A stretch of 64,000 nt of DNA. It comes from an uncultured Methylophilaceae bacterium (GTDB taxonomy: Bacteria; Pseudomonadota; Gammaproteobacteria; Burkholderiales; Methylophilaceae). The DNA is taken from assembly GCA_903834185.1 (NCBI GenBank), contig CAILHX010000010.1, positions 1 through 64,000 of the forward strand. Direction: 5' to 3'. Shown piece after piece: positions 29,616 to 39,927 of this stretch (position 1 is the stretch's first letter; every line of letters starts with the position of its first letter). Below the pieces are notes generated by a model. That model ran no database searches. It saw nothing but the letters and a program-made list of their open reading frames with translations, and had not been told where the DNA came from. The translations under genes were made by a program, and so were the position numbers.

Positions 29616-29906
29616 CTATCTGCGCCAGAAATAGCGCCAGACAAATCCAGGAAATGCAAACACCAGAAACAGGCACGCAGTTACCGCGTAAAATTCCCAA
29701 TGTTGCGCGGCAACCTGCCCCATGGTTTTGTGTTCCACCAGCATGCTCACCCCGCCGATGACGAAGTAAAGTACCAGCACTTCCAATAAATGCCAGCCGA
29801 AATGCTTGCGCAGAAGTGGTATGACATAGAAAAGTTTTTCGCTGAACCAGGGTAGATTAGCAGCAACAAAGGCAAGCGTGAGCAGGATGATGATGTTGGT
29901 GTTCAT
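29616..29906 (-). CDS. DUF2818 family membrane protein
   Basis: The 96-residue protein has three predicted membrane segments (NIIILLTLAFVAANLPWF; LLEVLVLYFVIGGVSMLV; YAVTACLFLVFAFPGFVWRY) and a basic end. It matches the DUF2818 family, small inner-membrane proteins that in betaproteobacteria usually follow nuoN. Its function is unknown; a link to complex I is inferred from position only. It lies 153 bases after nuoN on the same strand, with a long inverted repeat in between. Confidence 0.8.
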   Translation of the reverse strand: MNTNIIILLTLAFVAANLPWFSEKLFYVIPLLRKHFGWHLLEVLVLYFVIGGVSMLVEHKTMGQVAAQHWEFYAVTACLFLVFAFPGFVWRYFWRR

Positions 29907-29955
29907 TTATAGTTATCCAATTTCAAATGTGGGATAGCTCGCCGTACCGTGCCGC

Positions 29956-30057
29956 GTCTCTTGTAAAATCAAAGGCGGGCAAGGCGCGCGAGTGCAGACA
30001 GTACATTTATTATGGCAAACGAGTGCAACACAGTCCGCGTTTGATTTTACAAGAGAC
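29956..30057. repeat. 102-bp element with 18-bp perfect terminal inverted repeats
   Basis: GTCTCTTGTAAAATCAAA (29956-29973) recurs as its exact reverse complement at 30040-30057, with 66 bp between. The right arm ends 2 bases before the nuoN stop codon. No flanking target duplication and no ORF were seen. It could be a small non-autonomous mobile element, or an RNA hairpin that ends or processes the nuo transcript before DUF2818. Two short direct copies of CGAGTGCA lie in the core. Confidence 0.7.
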
Positions 30058-30059
30058 AA

Positions 30060-31505
30060 TTACTGGATGCTGTGGAGGATGGCAGTGGCACAGACCCCCA
30101 TCAAACGTTCCGGCAATAAACCAAATGCCAGTACTGCCAGACCATTTGCGCTGAGTAGCAGCGCCATATCCAGCGGCGGTTGTATGGGTGCGGCATCTAG
30201 CGGCTCATCAAAATACATCAGCTTGACGATGCGCAGGTAGTAGAAAGCTCCTACCACCGCCATCAACACCGCGAACACCACCAATCCGACATGACCCGCC
30301 TGTAATGCCGCTTGCATGACAGCAAATTTTGCATAGAAACCTACGGTAGGAGGCACCCCAGCCATGGAAAACATCAGCAGCAACATGATAAATGCATACC
30401 ACGGGCTGCGTACATTCAAGCCACGCAAATCATCTAGCTCTTCAGCCTCGAATCCCTCGCGCGATAGCAGCAGGATGATGCCGAACCCACCCAGCGTCAT
30501 AAGCACGTAAGCCACGATGTAGAACATGGAGGAGACAAAACCATTCATGGTCCCGCTAAAGAAGCCGAATAACAGAAACCCGACATGCGATATGGTGGAG
30601 TATGCCAGCATGCGTTTCAAATTGGTCTGGGCAATGGCAGCGACGTTACCGATGATGATGGATAGCACCGCCATGATTATCAGCATGCCCTGCCAATCAT
30701 GCGCCAGAATCTGCAAGCCCTGGATCAGTAAGCGCATGACAAAAGCAAACGCGGCCAGCTTGGTCACTGATCCAATAAATAGTGTCACCGCAGTTGGTGC
30801 CCCATGATACACATCCGGCAACCACATCTGGAATGGAACAGCACCCAGTTTGAATGCCAAGCCAGCCACCACAAACACCAGGCCCAGTATCAGCACCGGG
30901 TGGTTAAGCTCTCCGCCCATGATGGCGGCACTGACTTGCGTCAGATCCAGACTTCCGGTCATGCCATACAACATGGACATGCCGTACAGCAACATGCCGG
31001 AAGCCAGTGCCCCCAGGACGAAGTATTTCATTGCCGCTTCCGTAGCACGTGCATTTTCCCTATCCAGCGCGACCAGTGAATACAGGCACAAGGAAAGTAA
31101 CTCCAAGCCCATGTACAGCGTAAGGAAATTCTGACCGGAGACCATCACCATCATGCCCAGCATGGCGAACAGTATGAGCACGAAAAACTCGCCGCGGAAC
31201 ATGCCGCGCAAAGCAATGTAAGTACGTGAATACACCAGCACCACGGAGGTAGACAGATAAATCATTAATTTGAGTGTGTGTGCCATGGCATCGTCCACAA
31301 ACAGGCCACTAAAAGCGTAGCCGACTGCGTTGCTGTGCGCCACGGCGGTCATTACCGCCGCCCCCAATAATGTCAGCTGCGTCAGGGCATAGGTAAGATA
31401 GCGTTGTGTATCGTCAAGGAACAAGTCCACGATCAGAATCAGCATCGCCATGCATAGCACGAAGAATTCAGGCAAGGCGGTGTAAATGTCGCTAAGTATA
31501 TTCAT
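30060..31505 (-). CDS. nuoN: NADH-quinone oxidoreductase subunit N
   Basis: NuoN is one of three antiporter-like proton-pumping membrane subunits of complex I. It has 481 residues and about 14 membrane helices, starting MNILSDIYTALPEFFVLCMA. Core signatures are GLAFKLGAVPFQMWLPDVYH (with the functional Lys), TNLKRMLAYSTISHVGFLL and FSMAGVPPTVGFYAKFAVMQ. It is the last nuo gene, 20 bases after nuoM, and DUF2818 follows. Confidence 0.97.
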   Translation of the reverse strand: MNILSDIYTALPEFFVLCMAMLILIVDLFLDDTQRYLTYALTQLTLLGAAVMTAVAHSNAVGYAFSGLFVDDAMAHTLKLMIYLSTSVVLVYSRTYIALRGMFRGEFFVLILFAMLGMMVMVSGQNFLTLYMGLELLSLCLYSLVALDRENARATEAAMKYFVLGALASGMLLYGMSMLYGMTGSLDLTQVSAAIMGGELNHPVLILGLVFVVAGLAFKLGAVPFQMWLPDVYHGAPTAVTLFIGSVTKLAAFAFVMRLLIQGLQILAHDWQGMLIIMAVLSIIIGNVAAIAQTNLKRMLAYSTISHVGFLLFGFFSGTMNGFVSSMFYIVAYVLMTLGGFGIILLLSREGFEAEELDDLRGLNVRSPWYAFIMLLLMFSMAGVPPTVGFYAKFAVMQAALQAGHVGLVVFAVLMAVVGAFYYLRIVKLMYFDEPLDAAPIQPPLDMALLLSANGLAVLAFGLLPERLMGVCATAILHSIQ

Positions 31506-31525
31506 TCGCTTTACTCAAAAGGCGC

Positions 31526-33007
31526 TCATGGAAGTTTGCTCTGGCTCAAATGATTGAGCAAATTGTTTGCCGTTGCATGCGTCATGTCGGTGAGTGGTTT
31601 GGGATAGACGCCCAGGCCCAAAGTCATGACCGCCAGTATCGCCAGTATCAGGAACTCGCGTTTGCCGATATCTTTCAATGCCGCCACATGTGAGTTACCA
31701 ACTTCGCCGTAGTAAACACGTTTTACCATCCATAGCGTGTAGGCAGCACCGAATATCAATGTGGTAGCGGCAAGGAAGGCAAACAGGAAATTGGCCTGTA
31801 GCGCCCCCAGGATCACCATGAACTCGCCCACAAAACCGGAGGTACCGGGCAAGCCGGTATTGGCCATGGCAAACAATACTGCGAAGGCGGCGAAAGTGGG
31901 CATGACATTCACCACTCCGCCGTAATCGGCGATCTGACGCGAATGCATACGGTCATACAACACGCCCACGCAAAGGAACAATGCGCCGGATACAAAGCCG
32001 TGCGAGATCATTTGCACAATGCCGCCCTCCATCCCCAACGGATTGAAAATGAAAAATCCCAGGGTGACGAAACCCATGTGTGAGATTGATGAATAGGCGA
32101 TGAGCTTTTTCATGTCCTGCTGCACCAGCGCCACAAAGGCGATATACACCACTGCGATCAAGGACAGGGTGATGATGAAATTAGCCAGATAATGTGCTGC
32201 ATCCGGCGCGATCGGCATGGCAAAGCGCAGGAAACCGTAAGCTCCCATTTTCAGCGCGATCGCCGCCAGCACCACGGAACCACCAGTGGGCGCTTCCACG
32301 TGCGCATCGGGCAACCATGTATGTACCGGCCACATAGGCACTTTCACCGAGAATGCAGCGAAGAAGGCAAGGAATATCCATATCTGCACATTCAATGGCA
32401 TCTTGAAAGCATAGAAATCAACCAACTCGAAGCTGTTGGTCTGATGATAGAGGTAGATGAATGCCACCAGCATCAGCAGAGAACCGAGCAAGGTATAGAG
32501 GAAGAATTTGATGGTGGCATACACCCGGTTCGGTCCGCCCCAAACCCCGATGATAAGGAACATGGGGATCAGCATCGCTTCCCAGAACATATAGAACAGG
32601 ATGCCATCCAGGGCCGAGAACACGCCTATCATCAATCCCGACATGATGAGAAACGCGGCAAGGTATTGCGCCACGCGTTTCTGGATGACTTCCCAAGCTG
32701 CCAACACCACAATCACGGTTGTAAAACTGGTGAGCAGAATCAGCGGTACGGCAATGCCGTCCACACCCAAATGGTAATGAATATTAAAACTGGGGATCCA
32801 GTTGTATCCTTCGTCAAACTGAAAGCCGCCATCCTGGCAGTCAAATTTGAAGTACAGGGGCAACGTCACCAGAAAAGCGGCGATACTGCCAAGCAACGCC
32901 AGCCAGCGCGCCATTTTGGCGTTCCTGTCGTCACCGGTGCATAGTACTGCCACGCCCGCCACGATAGGCACCCAGATGGACAAGCTGAGGAAAGGAAGGT
33001 TAGCCAT
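31526..33007 (-). CDS. nuoM: NADH-quinone oxidoreductase subunit M
   Basis: NuoM is an antiporter-like proton-pumping subunit of complex I. The 493-residue, multi-helix protein starts MANLPFLSLSIWVPIVAGVA. It carries AFSVKVPMWPVHTWLPDAHV and EAPTGGSVVLAAIALKMGAY, then DMKKLIAYSSISHMGFVTLG, all typical. The start lies 2 bases after the nuoL stop. A broken Glu/Lys network is not seen. Confidence 0.97.
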   Translation of the reverse strand: MANLPFLSLSIWVPIVAGVAVLCTGDDRNAKMARWLALLGSIAAFLVTLPLYFKFDCQDGGFQFDEGYNWIPSFNIHYHLGVDGIAVPLILLTSFTTVIVVLAAWEVIQKRVAQYLAAFLIMSGLMIGVFSALDGILFYMFWEAMLIPMFLIIGVWGGPNRVYATIKFFLYTLLGSLLMLVAFIYLYHQTNSFELVDFYAFKMPLNVQIWIFLAFFAAFSVKVPMWPVHTWLPDAHVEAPTGGSVVLAAIALKMGAYGFLRFAMPIAPDAAHYLANFIITLSLIAVVYIAFVALVQQDMKKLIAYSSISHMGFVTLGFFIFNPLGMEGGIVQMISHGFVSGALFLCVGVLYDRMHSRQIADYGGVVNVMPTFAAFAVLFAMANTGLPGTSGFVGEFMVILGALQANFLFAFLAATTLIFGAAYTLWMVKRVYYGEVGNSHVAALKDIGKREFLILAILAVMTLGLGVYPKPLTDMTHATANNLLNHLSQSKLP

Positions 33008-33009
33008 GC

Positions 33010-35025
33010 TTATAATTTCATGAAGAGTGTCAGCAACAGGAAAACGCCTATGATCATGGCGAACGCGTAGTGATAAATGAGTCCGGATTGCAACTGCCGG
33101 ACAATACCGGAAATACGCCCGATCAAACGTGCCGTTCCGTTGACCAGCGTTCCGTCAATGATTTGTACATCGCCTATCTGCCAAAGCTTGCTGCCGATAA
33201 AGCGCGAAACTGCGGCAAAAACACGTTCATTGAAGCTATCGAAATAGTATTTGTTTTCCATGACACGGTACAGCCAGTGCATGCGACGTTTGATCGCAGC
33301 AGGAATGCTGGGGCGTCGAATATAAAAATGATGCGCCAGCGCTACGCCTGAGGCGGCAAGAATGAATGGAACGGAAAAGAATGCATGCAACCCCATCCTC
33401 AAAGCGCCATGAAAATCGTGTGCGAGTTCAAACATTGCGGGATGCAGACCAAAATCCACATAGATCACATTTTTGAAAAATCCGCCGAACAGCATAGGCT
33501 GGATAGTCCACGCACCGATCAGTACTGAGGGGATGGCCAGCGCGATCAGCGGCCCTGTGATCACCCAGGGAGACTCATGCGGGATATGCACATGCGCGTG
33601 GTTGTTATGGCCATGCGTGTCATCATGATGCGCATCATGCGTTGCATCTGCGGGTTCAAGAAATCTTTCCTTACCGTGGAATACCAGAAAATACATGCGG
33701 AAGGAATAGAACGCAGTGATGAATACACCGGCCAGCACTGCGAAATGGGCAAAACCGCTGCCTGGAATATCGGAGGCGGCGACGGCTTCGATAATCGAAT
33801 CCTTGGAATAGAAACCGGAAAAGAACGGTGTTCCTATCAGTGCCAGCGAACCCAGTAGCGAGGTGATCCAGGTAATAGGCATGTATTTACGCAGGCCGCC
33901 CATCTTGCGTATGTCCTGTTCATGGTGCATACCCATGATCACCGAGCCCGCTGCCAAGAACAGCAGCGCCTTGAAGAAGGCATGCGTCATCAAGTGAAAA
34001 ATCGCGACCGAGTAGGCAGACGCGCCCAACGCTACGGTCATGTATCCCAATTGGGACAATGTGGAATAAGCAACCACGCGCTTGATATCGTTCTGGATGA
34101 TGCCGAGAAAGCCCATGAAAAGTGCGGTGATCGCACCTATGATCATCACCGTAGACAAGGCGGTAGTAGAAAGCTCGAACAAAGGCGACATGCGTGCCAC
34201 CATGAAGATACCGGCAGTTACCATGGTTGCCGCATGAATCAGCGCAGAGATAGGTGTAGGGCCTTCCATCGAATCTGGCAGCCACACATGTAATGGGACT
34301 TGCGCAGATTTACCCATTGCACCTACGAATAACAACAAACAGATGACAGTCATCAGCGACCAGTCCACGCCGGGGATTGGGCTTCTTACCGTGGCATCCG
34401 CAAACTCCGGGGCAACCGAGAAAACTGCCGCATAATCCAGACTGCCAAGGTAATACAGCACCATGCCGATACCCAGCAGGAAGCCAAAGTCGCCTACACG
34501 ATTGACCAGAAATGCTTTGAGATTGGCGTAAATCGCTGTGGGGCGTGTGTACCAGAAGCCGATCAGCAGGTAGGAAACCAGACCCACCGCTTCCCAGCCA
34601 AAGAACAGTTGCATGAAATTGTTGCTCATCACCAGCATCAGCATGGAAAAGGTAAACAGAGAGATATAGCTGAAAAAGCGTTTGTAGCCGGGGTCATCAT
34701 GCATATAGCCTATGGTGTAGATATGCACCATCAGCGATACGAATGTCACCACCACCATCATCATGGCCGACAGGCTATCAATGAGGAACCCTATCTCAAA
34801 ACTGGTATCGCCGCTGGTCAGCCAGGTGTAAACCGGACCGTTGAATACATGGCCTGCAATAACATCGCGCAGTACCACTACCGATAGCACGAACGCGCCG
34901 CCGACGCCTATTATAGTCAGCCAATGCGCTGCAGATCGCGGCATAAAACGTCCGAACAGCCCGACAACAACGGCTGCGATCAAGGGCAACAACGGGGTAG
35001 CGAGATAGATTGATTGCATCGTCAT
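33010..35025 (-). CDS. nuoL: NADH-quinone oxidoreductase subunit L
   Basis: NuoL is the distal proton-pumping subunit of complex I, with the long lateral helix at its C-terminus. The 671-residue protein starts MTMQSIYLATPLLPLIAAVV; a second Met two codons in is also possible. Signatures: MGKSAQVPLHVWLPDSMEGP, TPISALIHAATMVTAGIFMV and DIKRVVAYSTLSQLGYMTVA. A His-rich loop (HDAHHDDTHGHNNHAHVHIP) precedes the last part; such loops are common in betaproteobacterial NuoL and may bind metal. An AAGGG ribosome site precedes the start, directly after nuoK. Confidence 0.97.
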   Translation of the reverse strand: MTMQSIYLATPLLPLIAAVVVGLFGRFMPRSAAHWLTIIGVGGAFVLSVVVLRDVIAGHVFNGPVYTWLTSGDTSFEIGFLIDSLSAMMMVVVTFVSLMVHIYTIGYMHDDPGYKRFFSYISLFTFSMLMLVMSNNFMQLFFGWEAVGLVSYLLIGFWYTRPTAIYANLKAFLVNRVGDFGFLLGIGMVLYYLGSLDYAAVFSVAPEFADATVRSPIPGVDWSLMTVICLLLFVGAMGKSAQVPLHVWLPDSMEGPTPISALIHAATMVTAGIFMVARMSPLFELSTTALSTVMIIGAITALFMGFLGIIQNDIKRVVAYSTLSQLGYMTVALGASAYSVAIFHLMTHAFFKALLFLAAGSVIMGMHHEQDIRKMGGLRKYMPITWITSLLGSLALIGTPFFSGFYSKDSIIEAVAASDIPGSGFAHFAVLAGVFITAFYSFRMYFLVFHGKERFLEPADATHDAHHDDTHGHNNHAHVHIPHESPWVITGPLIALAIPSVLIGAWTIQPMLFGGFFKNVIYVDFGLHPAMFELAHDFHGALRMGLHAFFSVPFILAASGVALAHHFYIRRPSIPAAIKRRMHWLYRVMENKYYFDSFNERVFAAVSRFIGSKLWQIGDVQIIDGTLVNGTARLIGRISGIVRQLQSGLIYHYAFAMIIGVFLLLTLFMKL

Positions 35026-35337
35026 TTATCCCTTGAGTACATCCATATCGTCCACGTTAATGGTTTTCAGGTTGCGGAACAGCAACACCAGGATCGCCAG
35101 GCCTATCGCAGATTCGGCTGCAGCTACCGTCAAAATGAAGAACACGAATATCTGCCCGGTCGGATTGCCCAGGTAATGTGAAAAGGCGATGAAATTGGTA
35201 TTCACTGCCAATAGCATCAGTTCAATCGCCATCAGCAGAATGATGACATTCTTGCGGTTGAGGAAAATCCCCACCACGCTCAATGCAAACAGCAGGGAGC
35301 CTAAAATCAGATAGTGCGACAAGCCCACATGCATCAT
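35026..35337 (-). CDS. nuoK: NADH-quinone oxidoreductase subunit K
   Basis: NuoK is a small three-helix membrane subunit of complex I that links proton channels to the quinone site. It has 103 residues, starting [20 protein letters not shown], with the two membrane Glu positions in [13 protein letters not shown] and [18 protein letters not shown]. The ATG overlaps the nuoJ stop (ATGA); a second ATG follows directly. Confidence 0.97.
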   Translation of the reverse strand: MMHVGLSHYLILGSLLFALSVVGIFLNRKNVIILLMAIELMLLAVNTNFIAFSHYLGNPTGQIFVFFILTVAAAESAIGLAILVLLFRNLKTINVDDMDVLKG

Positions 35338-35975
35338 GATTCTCCGTCTATTCCAACAGATTGTTCTACATCCGCTTGCATCTTGACGATGCGCAGCCTG
35401 TCATCGCGTTTTACTTTCACTTGTTGCGCCGGATCAGTATATTTACTGTTCTTGCGCCTGCGCATGGTAAGCGCAATGGCGGCAATGATGGCCACCAGCA
35501 GTATCACGGCTGCCAACTCGAACGGCAGCACGTAATCGGTATATAACAAGTGCCCCAACTCTGCAGTGTTGCTGTAGTCGGCCGCGTGCGGCGCCGGCTC
35601 AATCACCCAGTCGGCACCAAAATGACGGGTACCAAGCACCATCACCATCTCTATCGCCATCAACACACCGACGAACCCAGCCAGCGGAAAATAATCCCAA
35701 AACCCTTCACGTAACCGGTCCAGATTGATATCCAGCATCATCACCACGAACAGGAACAGCACCATCACTGCACCTACATATACCAGCACCAGTGTGATCG
35801 CCAGAAATTCGGCCTGCAGCAACATCCAGATGCCTGCCGCAGTAAAGAATGCCAGCACCAGAAACAGTGCTGCCTGGACCGGGTTGCGTGTGGTGATGAC
35901 GCGCAGCCCTGCATACAGCAGTACCGCCGCAAGAAAATAAAACACGATTTCAGAAAATGAGAGCAAGAGAGTCAT
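35334..35975 (-). CDS. nuoJ: NADH-quinone oxidoreductase subunit J
   Basis: NuoJ is a membrane subunit of complex I. It has 213 residues with five helices near the N-terminus ([60 protein letters not shown]) and a hydrophilic tail of about 40 residues. The start overlaps the nuoI stop by 4 bases and its end overlaps nuoK by 4 bases, so the genes are translationally coupled. Confidence 0.96.
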   Translation of the reverse strand: MTLLLSFSEIVFYFLAAVLLYAGLRVITTRNPVQAALFLVLAFFTAAGIWMLLQAEFLAITLVLVYVGAVMVLFLFVVMMLDINLDRLREGFWDYFPLAGFVGVLMAIEMVMVLGTRHFGADWVIEPAPHAADYSNTAELGHLLYTDYVLPFELAAVILLVAIIAAIALTMRRRKNSKYTDPAQQVKVKRDDRLRIVKMQADVEQSVGIDGES

Positions 35976-36463
35976 CTGAATTTTGCATCCGCTGTTCTAT
36001 CTGTTGCGATCTGCGTTTCATACTTACGCCCCATCTCCAGCAGCATAGGCTTGGTATAGAGCAAGTCACCTCGCTTCTCACCATGATAATCCAGTACCCG
36101 TGTTTCCACGATGGAATCCACAGGGCACGATTCTTCGCAAAAGCCGCAGAAGATGCATTTGGTCAGGTCTATATCGTAGCGTGTGGTACGCCGGGTACCA
36201 TCGTCCCGCTGTTCGGACTCTATGGTGATCGCCAGCGCCGGACATACTGCTTCACACAACTTGCAGGCAATACAGCGTTCCTCGCCGTTGGGATATAGAC
36301 GCAGGGCATGCAAGCCGCGGAAACGGCCTGATTGCGGCGTACGTTCTTCCGGATATTGCACGGTGATCTTGCGTGCGAACAGATAGCGCCCTGTCAGCAT
36401 CATGCCTTTCAGCAGCTCCACCAGCATCAAACTTCTCAGCACATCCTTAATTCGATTGAACAT
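35972..36463 (-). CDS. nuoI: NADH-quinone oxidoreductase subunit I
   Basis: NuoI carries the N6a and N6b 4Fe-4S clusters that pass electrons towards the quinone. From the start at 36463 ([20 protein letters not shown]) the protein is 163 residues with Cys64/67/70/74 ([12 protein letters not shown]) and Cys103/106/109/113 ([12 protein letters not shown]). A longer reading from 36532 would add 23 residues and overlap nuoH; it is not supported. It lies 11 bases after nuoH and overlaps nuoJ. Confidence 0.97.
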   Translation of the reverse strand: MFNRIKDVLRSLMLVELLKGMMLTGRYLFARKITVQYPEERTPQSGRFRGLHALRLYPNGEERCIACKLCEAVCPALAITIESEQRDDGTRRTTRYDIDLTKCIFCGFCEESCPVDSIVETRVLDYHGEKRGDLLYTKPMLLEMGRKYETQIATDRTADAKFR

Positions 36464-36474
36464 GATGGCTAACC

Positions 36475-37500
36475 TCAATGAAATAGATAGGCCCATCGGG
36501 TTTGCATCATGACCCCGATGAAGACTATCCACACAATAGTGATAGGAATGAACACCTTCCAGCCCAGGCGCATGATCTGGTCATAGCGGTAGCGGGGGAA
36601 AGTGGCCCTGAACCACAGAAAAAGAAACAGCATGAAGGCGATTTTCGCCAGCAACCATAAAAAGCTATCCGGCAGGAACGGCAATGGCGACAGCCATCCG
36701 CCCAGGAACATGATGGCCGCCAGCGCAGCGACCAGTATCATGTTGGCATATTCTGCCAGGAAGAAAATGGCGAATGCCATGCCGGAATATTCCACATGGA
36801 AACCGGCGACGATTTCCGACTCGCCTTCGGCGACATCGAACGGGGCACGGTTGGTTTCAGCCACGCCGGAAATAAAGTAGACGATGAACAGCGGGAACAG
36901 CGGCAACCAATACCATTGCCAGAATCCGCCTGCCTGTGCCTGAACGATCTTGACCAGATTCAGACTGTTGGCACACATCAGCACGCCCACCAGCGCAAAG
37001 CCCATGGCGATCTCGTACGACACGATCTGCGCTGCGGAACGCAAGCTGCCAAGGAAGGCGTATTTGGAATTGGATGCCCAACCGGCAATGATCACGCCGT
37101 AAACCCCCATGGAAGTCACTGCCATGATATAGAGCAAACTGGCATCCACATTCGCCAGTACCAGATTCGGGTTGAACGGTACCACCGCCCAGGCCGCCAG
37201 TGCCGGCGCGATCGACATCACCGGCCCTAGCAGGAATAAGGTCTTGTTTGCTGCTGTGGGGATGATGACTTCTTTCATCAACAGCTTGAGCGCATCGGCG
37301 ATAGGCTGCAGCCAACCATAACCCACACGATTAGGACCGATACGTATCTGCATATAGCCGATCACCTTGCGCTCTGCAAGAGTGAGATAGGCCACGCACA
37401 CCATCAGCGGCAAAACGATGGCCACGATCTTGACCAGGCTCCACACCAGCGGCCATAGCACGCCGAAGAATGGTTGCAGCATGTGGGTCAGGGCATTCAT
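36475..37500 (-). CDS. nuoH: NADH-quinone oxidoreductase subunit H
   Basis: NuoH connects the membrane and peripheral arms of complex I and forms much of the quinone-binding tunnel. The 341-residue, eight-helix protein has the signatures [40 protein letters not shown] and [20 protein letters not shown]. Further on come [20 protein letters not shown] and [20 protein letters not shown]. The ATG overlaps the nuoG stop by 4 bases. Confidence 0.97.
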   Translation of the reverse strand: MNALTHMLQPFFGVLWPLVWSLVKIVAIVLPLMVCVAYLTLAERKVIGYMQIRIGPNRVGYGWLQPIADALKLLMKEVIIPTAANKTLFLLGPVMSIAPALAAWAVVPFNPNLVLANVDASLLYIMAVTSMGVYGVIIAGWASNSKYAFLGSLRSAAQIVSYEIAMGFALVGVLMCANSLNLVKIVQAQAGGFWQWYWLPLFPLFIVYFISGVAETNRAPFDVAEGESEIVAGFHVEYSGMAFAIFFLAEYANMILVAALAAIMFLGGWLSPLPFLPDSFLWLLAKIAFMLFLFLWFRATFPRYRYDQIMRLGWKVFIPITIVWIVFIGVMMQTRWAYLFH

Positions 37501-39917
37501 GCGGCTTTTATCTCCACTGCTTTTATCTCTAGGGGGCCGAACATGTCACCCAATGCTGCCGTTTCTTTCAGCGCTGCGGCAATGCGGATACAACCGATAG
37601 GCACATGATCGTCTATCTGTGCCATTAAACTTACGCTGCCGTTACCCTGACTGACCGTCACCGCACCACCCGCCTGAAAACCGAGCTGTGCCAATTGTGC
37701 GTGGTGCATATAGGCTGCCAACGGTACAGCGTACTTTGTTTTTTGCAGCGGCGCTGCTCGTCTTACCAGAGCATCCGCCTGATACAACGAAATTTCACCT
37801 ATGCGCTGCAAGATATTTGGTGTTTCATCATTCACTCTTGCCGCATCGCGCACACCGCTGTCATACAAATGATTGTTCAAGCGATTGGACGCCAGCTGCG
37901 AAGGGTCTTCGCCGCCGAATATCTCGCGGCTGACTTGTTCGCTGCTATCAAAATCAAAACCCGGAATATTAAGCACATTGCCCAACACACGTAACACTTT
38001 CCAGGCCGGACGACATTCGCCCAGCGGCTTGACCGCAGCAGAAAAGGTCTGCACGCGGCCTTCCATGTTCATAAAGGTGCCGGAAGTCTCACTGAACGGC
38101 GCGATCGGCAGCAACACATCTGCATCGCGCAATGCTTCGGACTTGAACACCGTGAGTGCCACTACGCACTCGGCTTCGGCCATGGCTTTGGCTGCCAGAT
38201 GCGCATTATGGCAATCCAGTTCCGGCTCTACATTGACCAGCAAATATCCTTTGCGCGGCGATTCCAGCATGGTACGGGCGTTCATCGCGTCCGCATTCGG
38301 TAACACTTGCGCAAAATCGGCACCCACACTATTGGCGGCTTCACTCAGCACACCAAAACTGGCACCGCATAATTCGGCGATCGCTTCGCCCAAACTGTAA
38401 ATTTCAGCATAACGCGGATGATGCACGGCAATATTGCCTAGCAGCACCGCGGCTCTAGGCGCAACCAGATCCACGCTGGCACTAGAGCCGGACAGACTTT
38501 CAGCGATGGCCTGGGCACTCGATTGCGGGCCGCTTTGCACCTTTACCTTGTCGATCAGATTGCTGACAGCTGGAGACAGATGCCCAGCATAACGCGGCAT
38601 CACAGACATGGCCTTGAGAATTTGCGCTAAGGCATTCACCATGGCATCCGGCGCGCATATGGTCTTGTGGGCAACCGGCATCAGCGGATCATCGTCGATC
38701 GGATTCAGCAGTGACAGTTCTGCACCTGCTTTTACCGCTTTACGTAACCTGTGGGTCAATAAAGGATGTTCGTTGCGCAGATTGCTTCCGATTACCAGCA
38801 CCCGCTCCATACTTTGCACATCGGAAATATTGCAACCCATCCATACCGTGCCTATGTGTTTGCTGTCCAGCCTGAAATCGCTCTGACGCAACCTGTGATC
38901 CACATTTCCGCATCCCAACCCCTGGGCAAGTTTCTTCGCCAGATAAGCTTCCTCCATGGTGCTGTTAGGCGACACCAGCACACCGATATCCTGCGGATTA
39001 TTCCTGGCGATGTCATTCAGACGCGTGGCGGCGAATTCCAGTGCGCTTTGCCAGTCGGTTTCCACCCAAACCCCATTATCCTTGATCATCGGAGTGGTTA
39101 GACGATCAGCACTATTCAGGGCTTCGTAAGAATAACGGTCACGGTCGGAGATCCAGCACTCGTTGATTGCTTCATCCTCGCGTGGCAAAACGCGCATCAC
39201 AGTGTTACCTTTAACATGCATTTCTATCGGCGAACCAAGGCCGTCGTGCGGTGCGATGCTATGGCGACGGATCAATTCCCAGGTGCGCGCAGAATATCGG
39301 AAAGGCTTGCTGGTCAGCGCACCCACCGGGCATAAATCTATGATATTGCCGGAAAGTTCGGAATCCACACTCTTGTCGACGTAGGCAGTAATCTCAGCAT
39401 GCTCACCGCGCCCCACCATACCCAGCTCCATCATGCCGCCTACTTCCTTCAGGAAGCGTACACAACGGGTACACTGGATACAACGGGTCATGTCTGTGGA
39501 AATCAGCGGGCCGATGTTCTTGTTCAGCACGACACGTTTTTCTTCGGTATAGCGCGACCCGCTCGCACCGTACCCAACAGCGATGTCCTGCAGCTCGCAT
39601 TCCCCGCCCTGATCGCAGATCGGGCAATCCAGCGGGTGATTGATCAATAGAAATTCCATTACGCTCTTTTGCGCTTTTACCGCAAATTGCGAACGGGTAA
39701 ACACCTTCATGCCATCGGTCACCGGAGTTGCACAAGCAGGCAAGGGCTTGCCCATTTTTTCCACCTGTACCAGACACATGCGGCAGTTGGCGGCGACTGA
39801 AAGTTTTTTGTGGTAACAGAAACGCGGGATGGGGATGCCCATGCTGTCGGCAGCCTCGATGATGGTGCTGCCCGCTTTGACCTCGATCACTTTATCGTCT
39901 ATCTCTATGGTAGGCAT
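37497..39917 (-). CDS. nuoG: NADH-quinone oxidoreductase subunit G
   Basis: NuoG is the largest peripheral subunit of complex I and carries several iron-sulfur clusters. The 806-residue protein has an N-terminal 2Fe-2S ferredoxin domain (Cys34, 45, 48, 62). A His-Cys3 cluster ([18 protein letters not shown]) and 4Fe-4S cysteines ([36 protein letters not shown]) follow. A molybdopterin-oxidoreductase-like domain without its own cofactor makes up the rest. The start is an ATG 10 bases after nuoF, and the end overlaps nuoH. Confidence 0.96.
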   Translation of the reverse strand: MPTIEIDDKVIEVKAGSTIIEAADSMGIPIPRFCYHKKLSVAANCRMCLVQVEKMGKPLPACATPVTDGMKVFTRSQFAVKAQKSVMEFLLINHPLDCPICDQGGECELQDIAVGYGASGSRYTEEKRVVLNKNIGPLISTDMTRCIQCTRCVRFLKEVGGMMELGMVGRGEHAEITAYVDKSVDSELSGNIIDLCPVGALTSKPFRYSARTWELIRRHSIAPHDGLGSPIEMHVKGNTVMRVLPREDEAINECWISDRDRYSYEALNSADRLTTPMIKDNGVWVETDWQSALEFAATRLNDIARNNPQDIGVLVSPNSTMEEAYLAKKLAQGLGCGNVDHRLRQSDFRLDSKHIGTVWMGCNISDVQSMERVLVIGSNLRNEHPLLTHRLRKAVKAGAELSLLNPIDDDPLMPVAHKTICAPDAMVNALAQILKAMSVMPRYAGHLSPAVSNLIDKVKVQSGPQSSAQAIAESLSGSSASVDLVAPRAAVLLGNIAVHHPRYAEIYSLGEAIAELCGASFGVLSEAANSVGADFAQVLPNADAMNARTMLESPRKGYLLVNVEPELDCHNAHLAAKAMAEAECVVALTVFKSEALRDADVLLPIAPFSETSGTFMNMEGRVQTFSAAVKPLGECRPAWKVLRVLGNVLNIPGFDFDSSEQVSREIFGGEDPSQLASNRLNNHLYDSGVRDAARVNDETPNILQRIGEISLYQADALVRRAAPLQKTKYAVPLAAYMHHAQLAQLGFQAGGAVTVSQGNGSVSLMAQIDDHVPIGCIRIAAALKETAALGDMFGPLEIKAVEIKAA

Positions 39918-39927
39918 TTTTCCGCTC

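Noticed and set aside
32192-32944. 250-codon open frame on the plus strand
   Set aside because: It is antisense to nuoM, has no family features and its composition follows the complement of a membrane-protein gene.
33577-33660. His-rich segment of NuoL as a novel metal site
   Set aside because: His-rich loops at this place are common in NuoL of related bacteria, so it is not unusual.
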